This document shows, piece after piece, positions 58,149-64,000 of a DNA stretch of 64,000 bases (position 1 is its first letter; the number at the start of each line of letters is the position of its first letter). The DNA is from Chitinilyticum piscinae (lineage in GTDB: Bacteria; Pseudomonadota; Gammaproteobacteria; Burkholderiales; Chitinibacteraceae): positions 1 through 64,000 of the forward strand of contig NZ_JADFUA010000005.1 in assembly GCF_015223195.1 (NCBI RefSeq). The letters are read 5' to 3'. Under the pieces are notes generated by a model. That model saw nothing but the letters and a program-made list of their open reading frames with translations, did no database searches and was not told the DNA's origin. The translations under genes and the position numbers were made by a program.

Positions 58149-59141
58149 TTACAGGATTTTATAGCCACTCTTTGGGTCATACTCCACTGAAATGGCTTTG
58201 CAGTGTGGTATCTTGCTGACAGTCCAGTGCGCAACAGCCCACTCCCAGAGCCCGGAGAGCCCCCATAATTGCGCCCCGGCAGGTGGATTTTGTCCGAGCA
58301 ACTGTAATACCAGCACGAGCAAATTGGTCTCACCCCCCTCCGGAAGCGGTGGCGCGAGCGTCTGCTTGCTGAGCTTTTCACCCGCTGAATTGACCAGCAC
58401 CGGTAAATGCAGATAGTGCGGCTCGCCAAACCCGAGAATCCGTTGCAAATAAATCTGCCGTGGCGTCGAATCCAACAGGTCAGCCCCTCTTACTATCTGG
58501 TTCACTCCGCAATCCGCATCATCGACGACCACGGCAAGCTGATAAGCCCAGCAACCATCCGCACGCCGGAGTACAAAGTCACCAACATCGGCCGCAAGTT
58601 CCTGCGATTGTCGCCCCTGCAAACGATCGAGATACTCGACACACCCGACAGGCACCCGCAAGCGGACCGCCAGATCAGTGGCCAGCTGCAAACCGGCATC
58701 ACGGCAAAACCCCGGATAGCGCCAGCCGTCCACGGCCAGCAGACCTGCTGCCTTGATCTTGCTGCGACTGCAATGACAAGGGTAAGCCAACCCTCGCTCA
58801 AGGAGCTCATCCATAATGTCGGCGTAGCGCCCATGCCGATGGCTCTGCCACACTATCTCGCCATCCCAGACAAAACCGTACCGTTGCAAGGTGGCAATCA
58901 TGCGCTCTGCGACCCCGGGCACCTCCCGGGGCGGATCCAGATCCTCGATTCGCAACAGCCATTTCCCGCCATGACTGCGAGCATCCAGATAGCTCGCTAC
59001 CGCCGTAAGCAATGAGCCGATGTGCAACTCGCCGGTCGGGCTGGGCGCAAACCGCCCGACATATCCCGACGCCCCGCCTTCAGCCGCAGAAGGCGCGCCC
59101 ATGGAAATGAACTGGTTGGAATGACTGACTGATTGCGGCAT
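58149..59141 (-). CDS. gluQ: Glutamyl-queuosine tRNA(Asp) synthetase
   Basis: The protein has 330 residues, shorter than GltX, as expected for GluQ-RS. The HIGH-type motif is FAPSPTGELHIGSL, followed by LLRIEDLDPPRE; the zinc region begins YPCHCSRSKI and ends with the Cys in YPGFCRD; the KMSKS loop is EKLSKQ. There is no anticodon-binding domain. The enzyme attaches glutamate to the queuosine base of tRNA-Asp. The C-terminal 30 residues (VSKIPHCKAISVEYDPKSGYKIL) look like an added tail. Start at 59141 is preferred; Met14 is an alternative. Confidence 0.92.
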   Translation of the reverse strand: MPQSVSHSNQFISMGAPSAAEGGASGYVGRFAPSPTGELHIGSLLTAVASYLDARSHGGKWLLRIEDLDPPREVPGVAERMIATLQRYGFVWDGEIVWQSHRHGRYADIMDELLERGLAYPCHCSRSKIKAAGLLAVDGWRYPGFCRDAGLQLATDLAVRLRVPVGCVEYLDRLQGRQSQELAADVGDFVLRRADGCWAYQLAVVVDDADCGVNQIVRGADLLDSTPRQIYLQRILGFGEPHYLHLPVLVNSAGEKLSKQTLAPPLPEGGETNLLVLVLQLLGQNPPAGAQLWGLSGLWEWAVAHWTVSKIPHCKAISVEYDPKSGYKIL

Positions 59142-59184
59142 AGTCCTGCCTGGCTGATACCTGTATTTTCTGGAGCATTATTTT

Positions 59185-59508
59185 ATGGCTTTTGTCGTCA
59201 CCGATGCCTGCGTGCGCTGCAAATATACTGATTGCGTCGCAGTATGCCCCGTTGACTGCTTTCGCGAAGGCCCCAACTTCCTCGCGATTGACCCCGACGA
59301 ATGCATCGACTGCTCACTGTGCGTGGCCGAATGCCCTGTTGACGCAATTTTCCCCGGGGACGAAGTCCCCGAGCAATATCGCGACTATATCGTACTGAAT
59401 GCCGAACTCGCGAAATCCTGGCCACCGATCACCGAGCGTAAAGCACCACCGGACGACCATGCCGAATGGGCATCGGTGAATCACAAGATCAAATTGATCG
59501 AACGCTAA
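59185..59508 (+). CDS. fdxA: 7Fe ferredoxin FdxA
   Basis: The protein has 107 residues. Cys9, Cys17 and Cys50 can bind a 3Fe-4S cluster and Cys21, Cys40, Cys43 and Cys46 a 4Fe-4S cluster, as in Azotobacter FdI-type proteins ([26 protein letters not shown]). The C-terminal half ([17 protein letters not shown]) is typical of FdxA. It carries low-potential electrons; the partner is unknown. It is divergent from gluQ. Confidence 0.95.
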   Translation: MAFVVTDACVRCKYTDCVAVCPVDCFREGPNFLAIDPDECIDCSLCVAECPVDAIFPGDEVPEQYRDYIVLNAELAKSWPPITERKAPPDDHAEWASVNHKIKLIER

Positions 59509-59526
59509 TCACTCCGCAGGAAGCAC

Positions 59527-59556
59527 TTGAGCCAAACGGCGGCGCATGAGTATAAT
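59527..59556 (+). promoter_or_regulatory. Sigma-70 promoter of the rpsF operon
   Basis: TTGAGC (59527-59532) and a perfect TATAAT (59551-59556) are separated by 18 bp. Transcription would start near 59563, giving a leader of about 60 bases before rpsF. Confidence 0.7.
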
Positions 59557-59573
59557 GCGCGGTTTACCGCCTT

Positions 59574-59600
59574 GCCTGACCGACGTCGCAATCGGCAGGC
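59574..59600 (+). promoter_or_regulatory. Leader hairpin of rpsF, possible S6:S18 binding site
   Basis: GCCTG (59574-59578) pairs with CAGGC (59596-59600) and CCGA (59580-59583) with TCGG (59592-59595), with a bulged A. Autogenous binding of the S6:S18 complex to a leader hairpin with a CCG element is known from several bacteria. The position fits, but I did not check the motif against a covariance model. Confidence 0.4.
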
Positions 59601-59624
59601 TGTGTCAAACCACAAGGAGTTCTC

Positions 59625-59987
59625 ATGCGACACTATGAAATTGTATTCATCGTACACCCCGATCAAAGCGAGCAAGTGCCCGCAATGATCGAGCGCTACA
59701 AGAGCCTGATCACTGGCGCTAACGGTGTCATCCACCGCCTGGAAGACTGGGGCCGTCGTCAACTGGCTTACCCGATCCAGAAAATTCACAAGGCTCACTA
59801 CGTTCTGATGAACGTGGAAATCGGCCAGGACACCCTGGACGAGCTGGAACACGCCTTCAAGTTCAATGACGCTGTTCTGCGTCACCTGACCCTGAAGAAG
59901 GAAGTGGCTGTGACTGAAGCTTCCCCGATGATGAAGGAAGAAAAGTCCAAGTCGCTGACCGCTGCCAGCGAAGAGCAGGCTGCCTGA
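59625..59987 (+). CDS. rpsF: 30S ribosomal protein S6
   Basis: The protein has 120 residues with AAGGAG seven bases upstream. [49 protein letters not shown] and [11 protein letters not shown] are canonical. S6 pairs with S18 on the 30S platform. A short, charged C-terminal extension ([21 protein letters not shown]) takes the place of the Glu tail that RimK extends in E. coli; it is not a poly-Glu tail. Confidence 0.98.
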   Translation: MRHYEIVFIVHPDQSEQVPAMIERYKSLITGANGVIHRLEDWGRRQLAYPIQKIHKAHYVLMNVEIGQDTLDELEHAFKFNDAVLRHLTLKKEVAVTEASPMMKEEKSKSLTAASEEQAA

Positions 59988-60000
59988 TCCAGGCCAGCCC

Positions 60001-60324
60001 TTGCGTAACCGGATCTTACTGGAAGGCATACTCGACACGGTACTGACGCTTCGGCAGACCCCGGCTGGCATCCCCATCGTGGAAGGCGAGCTGCTGCATG
60101 AATCGGAACAGCACGAAGCGGGGCTGACCCGCAAAGTAAAATGTGTCGTGAAAATCGTGGTGATCGGCAAACCAGCTGAACAGTTCTGCCGCATCCCGGT
60201 GCACAGCACCGTCAGATGCAAAGGCTTTCTCGCTGCACTGAATCACCGCCAGCCCGACAGACTAGTTATGCATATCGACGAATACGAATTTTCTGAATCA
60301 AGGAAAGACCATGTCCCAACGTAA
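60001..60324 (+). CDS. priB: Primosomal replication protein PriB
   Basis: The protein has 107 residues from a TTG start at 60001, 13 bp after rpsF; no ATG near the start gives a complete OB fold. The OB-type beta segments [23 protein letters not shown] and [17 protein letters not shown] are visible. PriB helps restart stalled replication forks by loading DnaB with PriA. The end overlaps rpsR by 14 bp. The rare start codon and the position between two ribosomal genes suggest strongly reduced but coupled expression. Confidence 0.9.
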   Translation: MRNRILLEGILDTVLTLRQTPAGIPIVEGELLHESEQHEAGLTRKVKCVVKIVVIGKPAEQFCRIPVHSTVRCKGFLAALNHRQPDRLVMHIDEYEFSESRKDHVPT

Positions 60325-60541
60325 TCTGTTCAAGCGGAAAAAATACTGCCGCTTCACCGCCGAAGGCATCAAGGAAGTGGACTACAAGGATGTAGCCCTG
60401 CTGAAGGATTTCATTGCTGAAAACGGCAAGATCATCCCCGCCCGCATCACTGGTACCAAGGCGAAGTATCAACGTCAGCTGTCCACCGCGATCAAGCTGG
60501 CTCGCTTCCTGGCCCTGCTGCCGTACACCGACCAGCACTAA
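60311..60541 (+). CDS. rpsR: 30S ribosomal protein S18
   Basis: The protein has 76 residues. [65 protein letters not shown] covers almost the full family pattern. S18 binds next to S6. Its start lies inside the end of priB, with AAGGAA upstream of the ATG. Confidence 0.98.
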   Translation: MSQRNLFKRKKYCRFTAEGIKEVDYKDVALLKDFIAENGKIIPARITGTKAKYQRQLSTAIKLARFLALLPYTDQH

Positions 60542-60561
60542 GACAGGAAAGGAATCAAGTC

Positions 60562-61011
60562 ATGCAAATCATTCTGCTCGAAAAAGTGGCTAACCTGGGT
60601 CAACTGGGTGATGTAGTCAAGGTTAAGGATGGTTACGCCCGTAACTTCCTGATCCCGCAAGGCAAGGCCAAGCGCGCCAACGAAGCCAATCTGGCTGAAT
60701 TCGAAGCCCGCCGCGCCGAACTGGAAGCTCGTCAGGCTGAAGTCCTGGCTGCAGCCCAGGCTCGCGCTGAAAAGCTGGCTGACGCCTCCTTCACTCTGGC
60801 TCAGAAGGCCGGTGTTGATGGCCGTCTGTTCGGCTCCGTTGGTACCCAGGACATCGCTGACGCGATCACTGCTGCCGGCACCGACGTGAAGAAGACCGAA
60901 GTTCGTCTGCCGGAAGGTCCGCTGAAGGCCATCGGCGAGTACGAAATCGCTCTGGCTCTGCACCACGACGTCGTCGTGTCCGTGAAGATCGTGATCGTTG
61001 GCGAGCAATAA
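60562..61011 (+). CDS. rplI: 50S ribosomal protein L9
   Basis: The protein has 149 residues. The N-terminal domain ([36 protein letters not shown]) leads through the long helix (about 40-75) to a C-terminal domain ([32 protein letters not shown]). L9 binds 23S rRNA and projects from the subunit. It is the last gene of the rpsF-priB-rpsR-rplI operon. Confidence 0.98.
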   Translation: MQIILLEKVANLGQLGDVVKVKDGYARNFLIPQGKAKRANEANLAEFEARRAELEARQAEVLAAAQARAEKLADASFTLAQKAGVDGRLFGSVGTQDIADAITAAGTDVKKTEVRLPEGPLKAIGEYEIALALHHDVVVSVKIVIVGEQ

Positions 61012-61036
61012 GCTGGCTGCGTACTGATCCGCACAC

Positions 61037-61067
61037 AAAAACAGGGGGCTATGCCCCCTGTTTTTTT
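61037..61067 (+). terminator. Terminator of the rpsF operon
   Basis: ACAGGGGGC and GCCCCCTGT pair around TAT and are followed by seven T, 25 bp after rplI. Confidence 0.92.
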
Positions 61068-61164
61068 ATTACTACCAGTCATCCATCCCGAATCACTGAC
61101 CTGCTTGCTCCCTGCCAGCGTACCCCACCAGACTGCAGCATGACCCGGAAGACCGGAGCACAGC

Positions 61165-61962
61165 ATGCCCAGCCGTCGACTTCCTGCTGTTGCGGGTATC
61201 TTCTACCCCGCGCAAGCCAATCTGCTCTATGACACCATCAGCCAGCTGCTGGCTGAAAATCAGCGACAACTCGCCTGCGCGCCCAAAGCACTGATTGTGC
61301 CGCATGCGGGTTATCAGTACTCCGCAGCCGTAGCTGCTTGCGCCTACAGCACCCTGCAGCCGTTTGCCCACACGTACCAGCGGGTTGTTCTGGCCGGCCC
61401 GGCACATCGGGTTGCTTTCTCGGGGCTGTGCGTGCCAGCGACAGGAATTTTCAGCACGCCACTGGGCGAAATTCCGCTGCAAGCCCCGGCAGCCCTGACC
61501 GCACAGACAACGCTCAGCGACCTCCCGCATCAGCTCGAGCATTCACTGGAAGTCCAGCTCCCGTTTCTGCAGCACATTCTGCCCGAATTCACGCTCACCC
61601 CCTTGCTGGCCGGCCACACCACAGCGAGCGCCATGGCCGAAGCACTGGAGCAGCTCTGGGGGGATAGCGGCACGCTGATCGTCATCAGCAGCGATCTGTC
61701 GCACTACCTGAGCTACGACCATGCCCGCCAGAAGGATCGGGCAACCCTGCAGCAGATTCTGCGTGGCGATGCTGATCTGGACGGTGACCAGGCTTGTGGT
61801 GCCATCCCGATTGCCGGACTGCTACAGTGCATCCGGCAACACCAGCTTACCGGACACCTGCTGGACTACCGCAACTCAGGCGACACCGCCGGCGACCGGC
61901 AGCGTGTCGTTGGCTACGCCGCGCTGGCATATTGCGAGGAACATCATGACACCATTCACTGA
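61165..61962 (+). CDS. amrB: AmmeMemoRadiSam system protein B (MEMO1 family)
   Basis: The protein has 265 residues. It begins RRLPAVAGIFYPAQANLL; conserved MEMO1-family features are VPHAGYQYSAAVAACAY, LAGPAHRVAFSGL, HSLEVQLPFLQ and the SSDLSHYLSYDHARQKD segment. The fold resembles extradiol dioxygenases, with His residues that bind a metal in human MEMO1. It is first in an overlapping three-gene operon with AMMECR1 and a radical SAM enzyme. The substrate is unknown to me. An ATG 5' of the family start is used; no strong ribosome site is seen. Confidence 0.9.
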   Translation: MPSRRLPAVAGIFYPAQANLLYDTISQLLAENQRQLACAPKALIVPHAGYQYSAAVAACAYSTLQPFAHTYQRVVLAGPAHRVAFSGLCVPATGIFSTPLGEIPLQAPAALTAQTTLSDLPHQLEHSLEVQLPFLQHILPEFTLTPLLAGHTTASAMAEALEQLWGDSGTLIVISSDLSHYLSYDHARQKDRATLQQILRGDADLDGDQACGAIPIAGLLQCIRQHQLTGHLLDYRNSGDTAGDRQRVVGYAALAYCEEHHDTIH

Positions 61963-62509
61963 TACCGAAGGCGCCCAATTGCTGCGCCTCGCCCGGCACA
62001 GCATTCATGCTCATATCACTGGTATAGCGCCAGATCCACTGCCAGATCTTGATTACCTGAAGATACCCGCGGCATCATTTGTCACCCTCACCCAGCACAA
62101 GCAACTGCGCGGGTGCATTGGTTCACTTCAGGCCTGGCGCACACTGGGTGAAGACGTCAGCCAGAATGCCATCGCCGCGGCCACCCGCGATCCGCGCTTT
62201 CCTTCACTGCTGGCTGCCGAATTGCCGCTAACCCGCATCGAAGTTTCGCTACTGAGCGTCGCCGAGCCGTTGAGTTTCCGAGATGAAGCCGATCTATTGG
62301 CTCAGTTGCGCCCGCACACCGACGGCCTGATTCTGTATCACGGCCAGCAGCAGGCCACTTTCCTGCCCCAGGTGTGGCACCAGATTCCCGAGCCAGCCGA
62401 CTTCCTGGCTCATCTGAAAATGAAAGCCGGCCTGGCACCTGACCATCAGACTGCCTCCCTGCGCTTTGCCCGCTATTCGGTGCAGAAATGGCTGGAAGCG
62501 CCCCACTGA
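61946..62509 (+). CDS. amrA: AmmeMemoRadiSam system protein A (AMMECR1 family)
   Basis: The protein has 187 residues from the ATG at 61946, which has GAGGA upstream and overlaps amrB by 17 bp. The hallmark LRGCIGSLQAW (near 50-60) is intact, followed by SQNAIAAATRDPRFPSL and the C-terminal LIGRPPH-like region VWHQIPEPADFLAHLKMKAGL. Human AMMECR1 shares this fold; its biochemical role is not settled. The tight overlap with both neighbours implies that the three proteins act together. Confidence 0.9.
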   Translation: MTPFTDTEGAQLLRLARHSIHAHITGIAPDPLPDLDYLKIPAASFVTLTQHKQLRGCIGSLQAWRTLGEDVSQNAIAAATRDPRFPSLLAAELPLTRIEVSLLSVAEPLSFRDEADLLAQLRPHTDGLILYHGQQQATFLPQVWHQIPEPADFLAHLKMKAGLAPDHQTASLRFARYSVQKWLEAPH

Positions 62510-63585
62510 GCCGCGGATTACGCGCCGGACAAGCCTGGTTTCACCGGCTTGACGATGGTCGACTGCAATGCGATCTCTGTCCGCGGGACTGCAAACTGAA
62601 AGAGGGTCAGCATGGCGCCTGCCTGATCCGCGAACGGCATGGCGATGCGATCGAGCTCACCAGTTGGGGGCGTTCGTCCGGCTTCTGCGTCGACCCGATC
62701 GAGAAAAAGCCACTCAATCACTTCTACCCCGGCAGCAGGGTATTGTCGTTCGGTACCGCCGGCTGCAATCTCGCCTGCAAGTTCTGCCAGAACTGGGATA
62801 TCTCGCACTCGAAGGAGCTCGACCGGCTGCAGGATCAGGCCAACCCCCAGCAACTCGCGAGACTCGCAGGCGAGCTGGGCTGCCATAGCGTAGCGTTCAC
62901 CTACAACGACCCGGTCATTTTTGCCGAATATGCGCTCGACGTGGCCGATGCCTGCCACGCACAGGGCATCCAGACCGTGGCGGTCACGGCTGGCTACATC
63001 AACCCCGGGCCACGGCAGCTGTTCTACGCCGCAATGGATGCCGCCAACATCGACCTGAAAGGCTTCAGCGAGGCATTTTACAAGCAGTATTGCGGTGCCC
63101 GACTCGCACCCGTTCTCGACACCCTGGCCTACGTACACCACGAAACCGCATGCTGGCTGGAAATCACCACGTTGCTGATCCCACAGGCGAACGATAATCC
63201 GGATGAACTGCGCCAGCTCTGCCAGTGGATCGCCCGCGAACTGGGGCCGGAAGTGCCACTGCACTTCACCGCCTTTCATCCCGACTACCGGCTGACTGAT
63301 CGCTGCAGCACGCCGGCCAGCACGCTGGAGCTGGCGCAGCAGATCGGCCACGATTGTGGCCTGCACTACGTGTACACCGGCAATGTCCACACCCGCGATG
63401 GTGGCACCACCCACTGCCCGGGCTGCCACTCGGTCGTGATCGAACGCTGCGGTTACAGCATCACGGCCTACCAACTGGACGAGCATGGCCATTGCCTGGC
63501 GTGTGGCACAGCCCTGCCCGGACGCTTCAAGCCGTACACGGGCTGTTTTGGCAACCGGCGGATTCCCTTGCGAGTGCATCCCTGA
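62488..63585 (+). CDS. amrS: AmmeMemoRadiSam system radical SAM enzyme
   Basis: The protein has 365 residues and overlaps amrA by 22 bp. The N-terminal cysteine motif (CDLCPRDCKLKEGQHGAC, Cys28-Cys45) resembles that of pyruvate formate-lyase activating enzymes. The cluster motif is CNLACKFC (Cys93, Cys97, Cys100). The C-terminus has further CxxC pairs (THCPGCHS, HCLACGT) that may bind zinc or an auxiliary cluster. It generates the 5'-deoxyadenosyl radical; the target is not known. This is the chemically active member of the set. Confidence 0.92.
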   Translation: MAGSAPLSRGLRAGQAWFHRLDDGRLQCDLCPRDCKLKEGQHGACLIRERHGDAIELTSWGRSSGFCVDPIEKKPLNHFYPGSRVLSFGTAGCNLACKFCQNWDISHSKELDRLQDQANPQQLARLAGELGCHSVAFTYNDPVIFAEYALDVADACHAQGIQTVAVTAGYINPGPRQLFYAAMDAANIDLKGFSEAFYKQYCGARLAPVLDTLAYVHHETACWLEITTLLIPQANDNPDELRQLCQWIARELGPEVPLHFTAFHPDYRLTDRCSTPASTLELAQQIGHDCGLHYVYTGNVHTRDGGTTHCPGCHSVVIERCGYSITAYQLDEHGHCLACGTALPGRFKPYTGCFGNRRIPLRVHP

Positions 63586-63608
63586 TTATGAAATTGCCCT
63601 GCTCCATG

Positions 63609-63636
63609 AAAAACGGCGCCTTCGGCGCCGCTTTTA
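63609..63636 (+). terminator. Terminator after the AmmeMemoRadiSam operon
   Basis: CGGCGCC and GGCGCCG pair around TTC, flanked by AAAAA and CTTTTA. The 7-bp GC stem lies 28 bp after amrS and also works for the convergent tcdA. Confidence 0.75.
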
Positions 63637-63638
63637 TA

Positions 63639-63666
63639 GGTATATGACTGCAAGCCTTATCCATCA
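63639..63666. repeat. Dispersed intergenic element, copy at amrS/tcdA junction
   Basis: GGTATATGACTGCAAGCCTTATCCATCA matches the copy at 38893 at about 20 of 27 positions and the copy at 11783 at about 24 of 33 (counted with flanks). No inverted end is seen. It lies directly behind the terminator. Confidence 0.6.
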
Positions 63667-63688
63667 AGATCTGCATGGCAATACTCGC

Positions 63689-64000
63689 TCACGTCTTTAC
63701 CAAGTGCTTCAATGCCTGTGCCGCGGCAACAAAGCCGAAAGTACCCGTTACGGCGACACTGGCACCAAAACCGCCTGCGCAATCGAGCTTCACCGGACCA
63801 TCGCCGGCCTGCGGTTTTTGCGCACAGACCGAGCCATCAGGCTGCGGATACTGCAATTGTTCGGTCGAATAGACAATCTCGACTCCCATCTTCTTGTCGC
63901 CCTTGGCAAAACCATACTCGCGACGCAGGGTACTGCGCACCTTGCTTGCCAGCGGGTCATGTGTGGTGCGCGAGAGATCGTCGACGCAAACCTGGGTCGG
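63689..64000 (-). CDS. tcdA: tRNA threonylcarbamoyladenosine dehydratase, C-terminal part (partial)
   Basis: The frame is open to the right window edge; 103 codons plus stop are visible. The segments QVCVDDLSRTTHDPLASKVR, GVEIVYSTEQLQYPQPDGSVCA, LDCAGGFGASVAVTGTFGFVAAAQALKHL match the C-terminal part of TcdA (CsdL/YgdL), a ThiF/MoeB-type enzyme that cyclises t6A37 in tRNA to ct6A. The ATP-binding N-terminal half lies outside the window. Confidence 0.9.
   Translation of the reverse strand, partial: PTQVCVDDLSRTTHDPLASKVRSTLRREYGFAKGDKKMGVEIVYSTEQLQYPQPDGSVCAQKPQAGDGPVKLDCAGGFGASVAVTGTFGFVAAAQALKHLVKT

Overview
The window is a dense, mostly housekeeping stretch of a proteobacterial chromosome of high-moderate GC content. 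Gene content and order point to a betaproteobacterium, probably of the order Neisseriales (inference from synteny, not from a search). The informative blocks are hfq-hflX-hflK-hflC-DUF2065-hisZ-purA, rlmN-pilW-rodZ-ispG-hisS-yfgM-bamB-der, fimV-cbiQ-like-truA-trpF-trpB-trpA-accD-folC-SPOR-cvpA-purF-metZ, and rpsF-priB-rpsR-rplI. I see no rRNA, CRISPR array, insertion sequence or prophage. One tRNA gene, tRNA-Arg(CCU), is present.

Layout. 1-2322 is the N-terminal part of a giant surface adhesin of the LapA type, running off the left edge; it carries a retention module and a TAAG site of the kind cut by LapG. A LuxR-type regulator with a degenerate receiver lies just upstream. 3.3-8.6 kb holds dbpA, an isolated cheR, a DUF1992 gene coupled to ubiD, and a hexose-6-phosphate mutarotase. 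8.7-13.6 kb holds the tRNA, an orphan ParA, lolC/E-lolD, DUF1993, mscL and a secreted cyclophilin. 13.8-29.4 kb is a long run of minus-strand operons for purine and histidine synthesis, RNA chaperone and membrane proteolysis control, ribosome assembly, outer membrane assembly, isoprenoid synthesis, cell shape and rRNA methylation. 29.5-45 kb mixes SPOR, oxyR-dsbB, guaB, hemH, a two-component pair, purU, trmL, a truncated globin, purT, a chemoreceptor, trpS and a potassium channel. 46-58 kb is the fimV to metZ block. 58-64 kb holds gluQ, fdxA, the rpsF operon, the three-gene AmmeMemoRadiSam set, and the end of tcdA.

How the genes work together. Purine synthesis is well represented (purA, guaB, purF, purT, purU); PurU makes the formate that PurT consumes. 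The trp genes F, B and A sit in the truA-accD operon, whereas trpS stands alone behind what reads as a complete transcription attenuator: a 17-residue leader peptide with Tyr-Tyr-Tyr-Trp-Trp and mutually exclusive hairpins. That attenuator is the most interesting regulatory element I found. A second unexplained signal is a family of short intergenic elements (GGTATA ... CAAGC ... TATACCC) that sits at most convergent gene junctions. The AmmeMemoRadiSam cluster is an overlapping three-gene system whose substrate is, to my knowledge, not settled.
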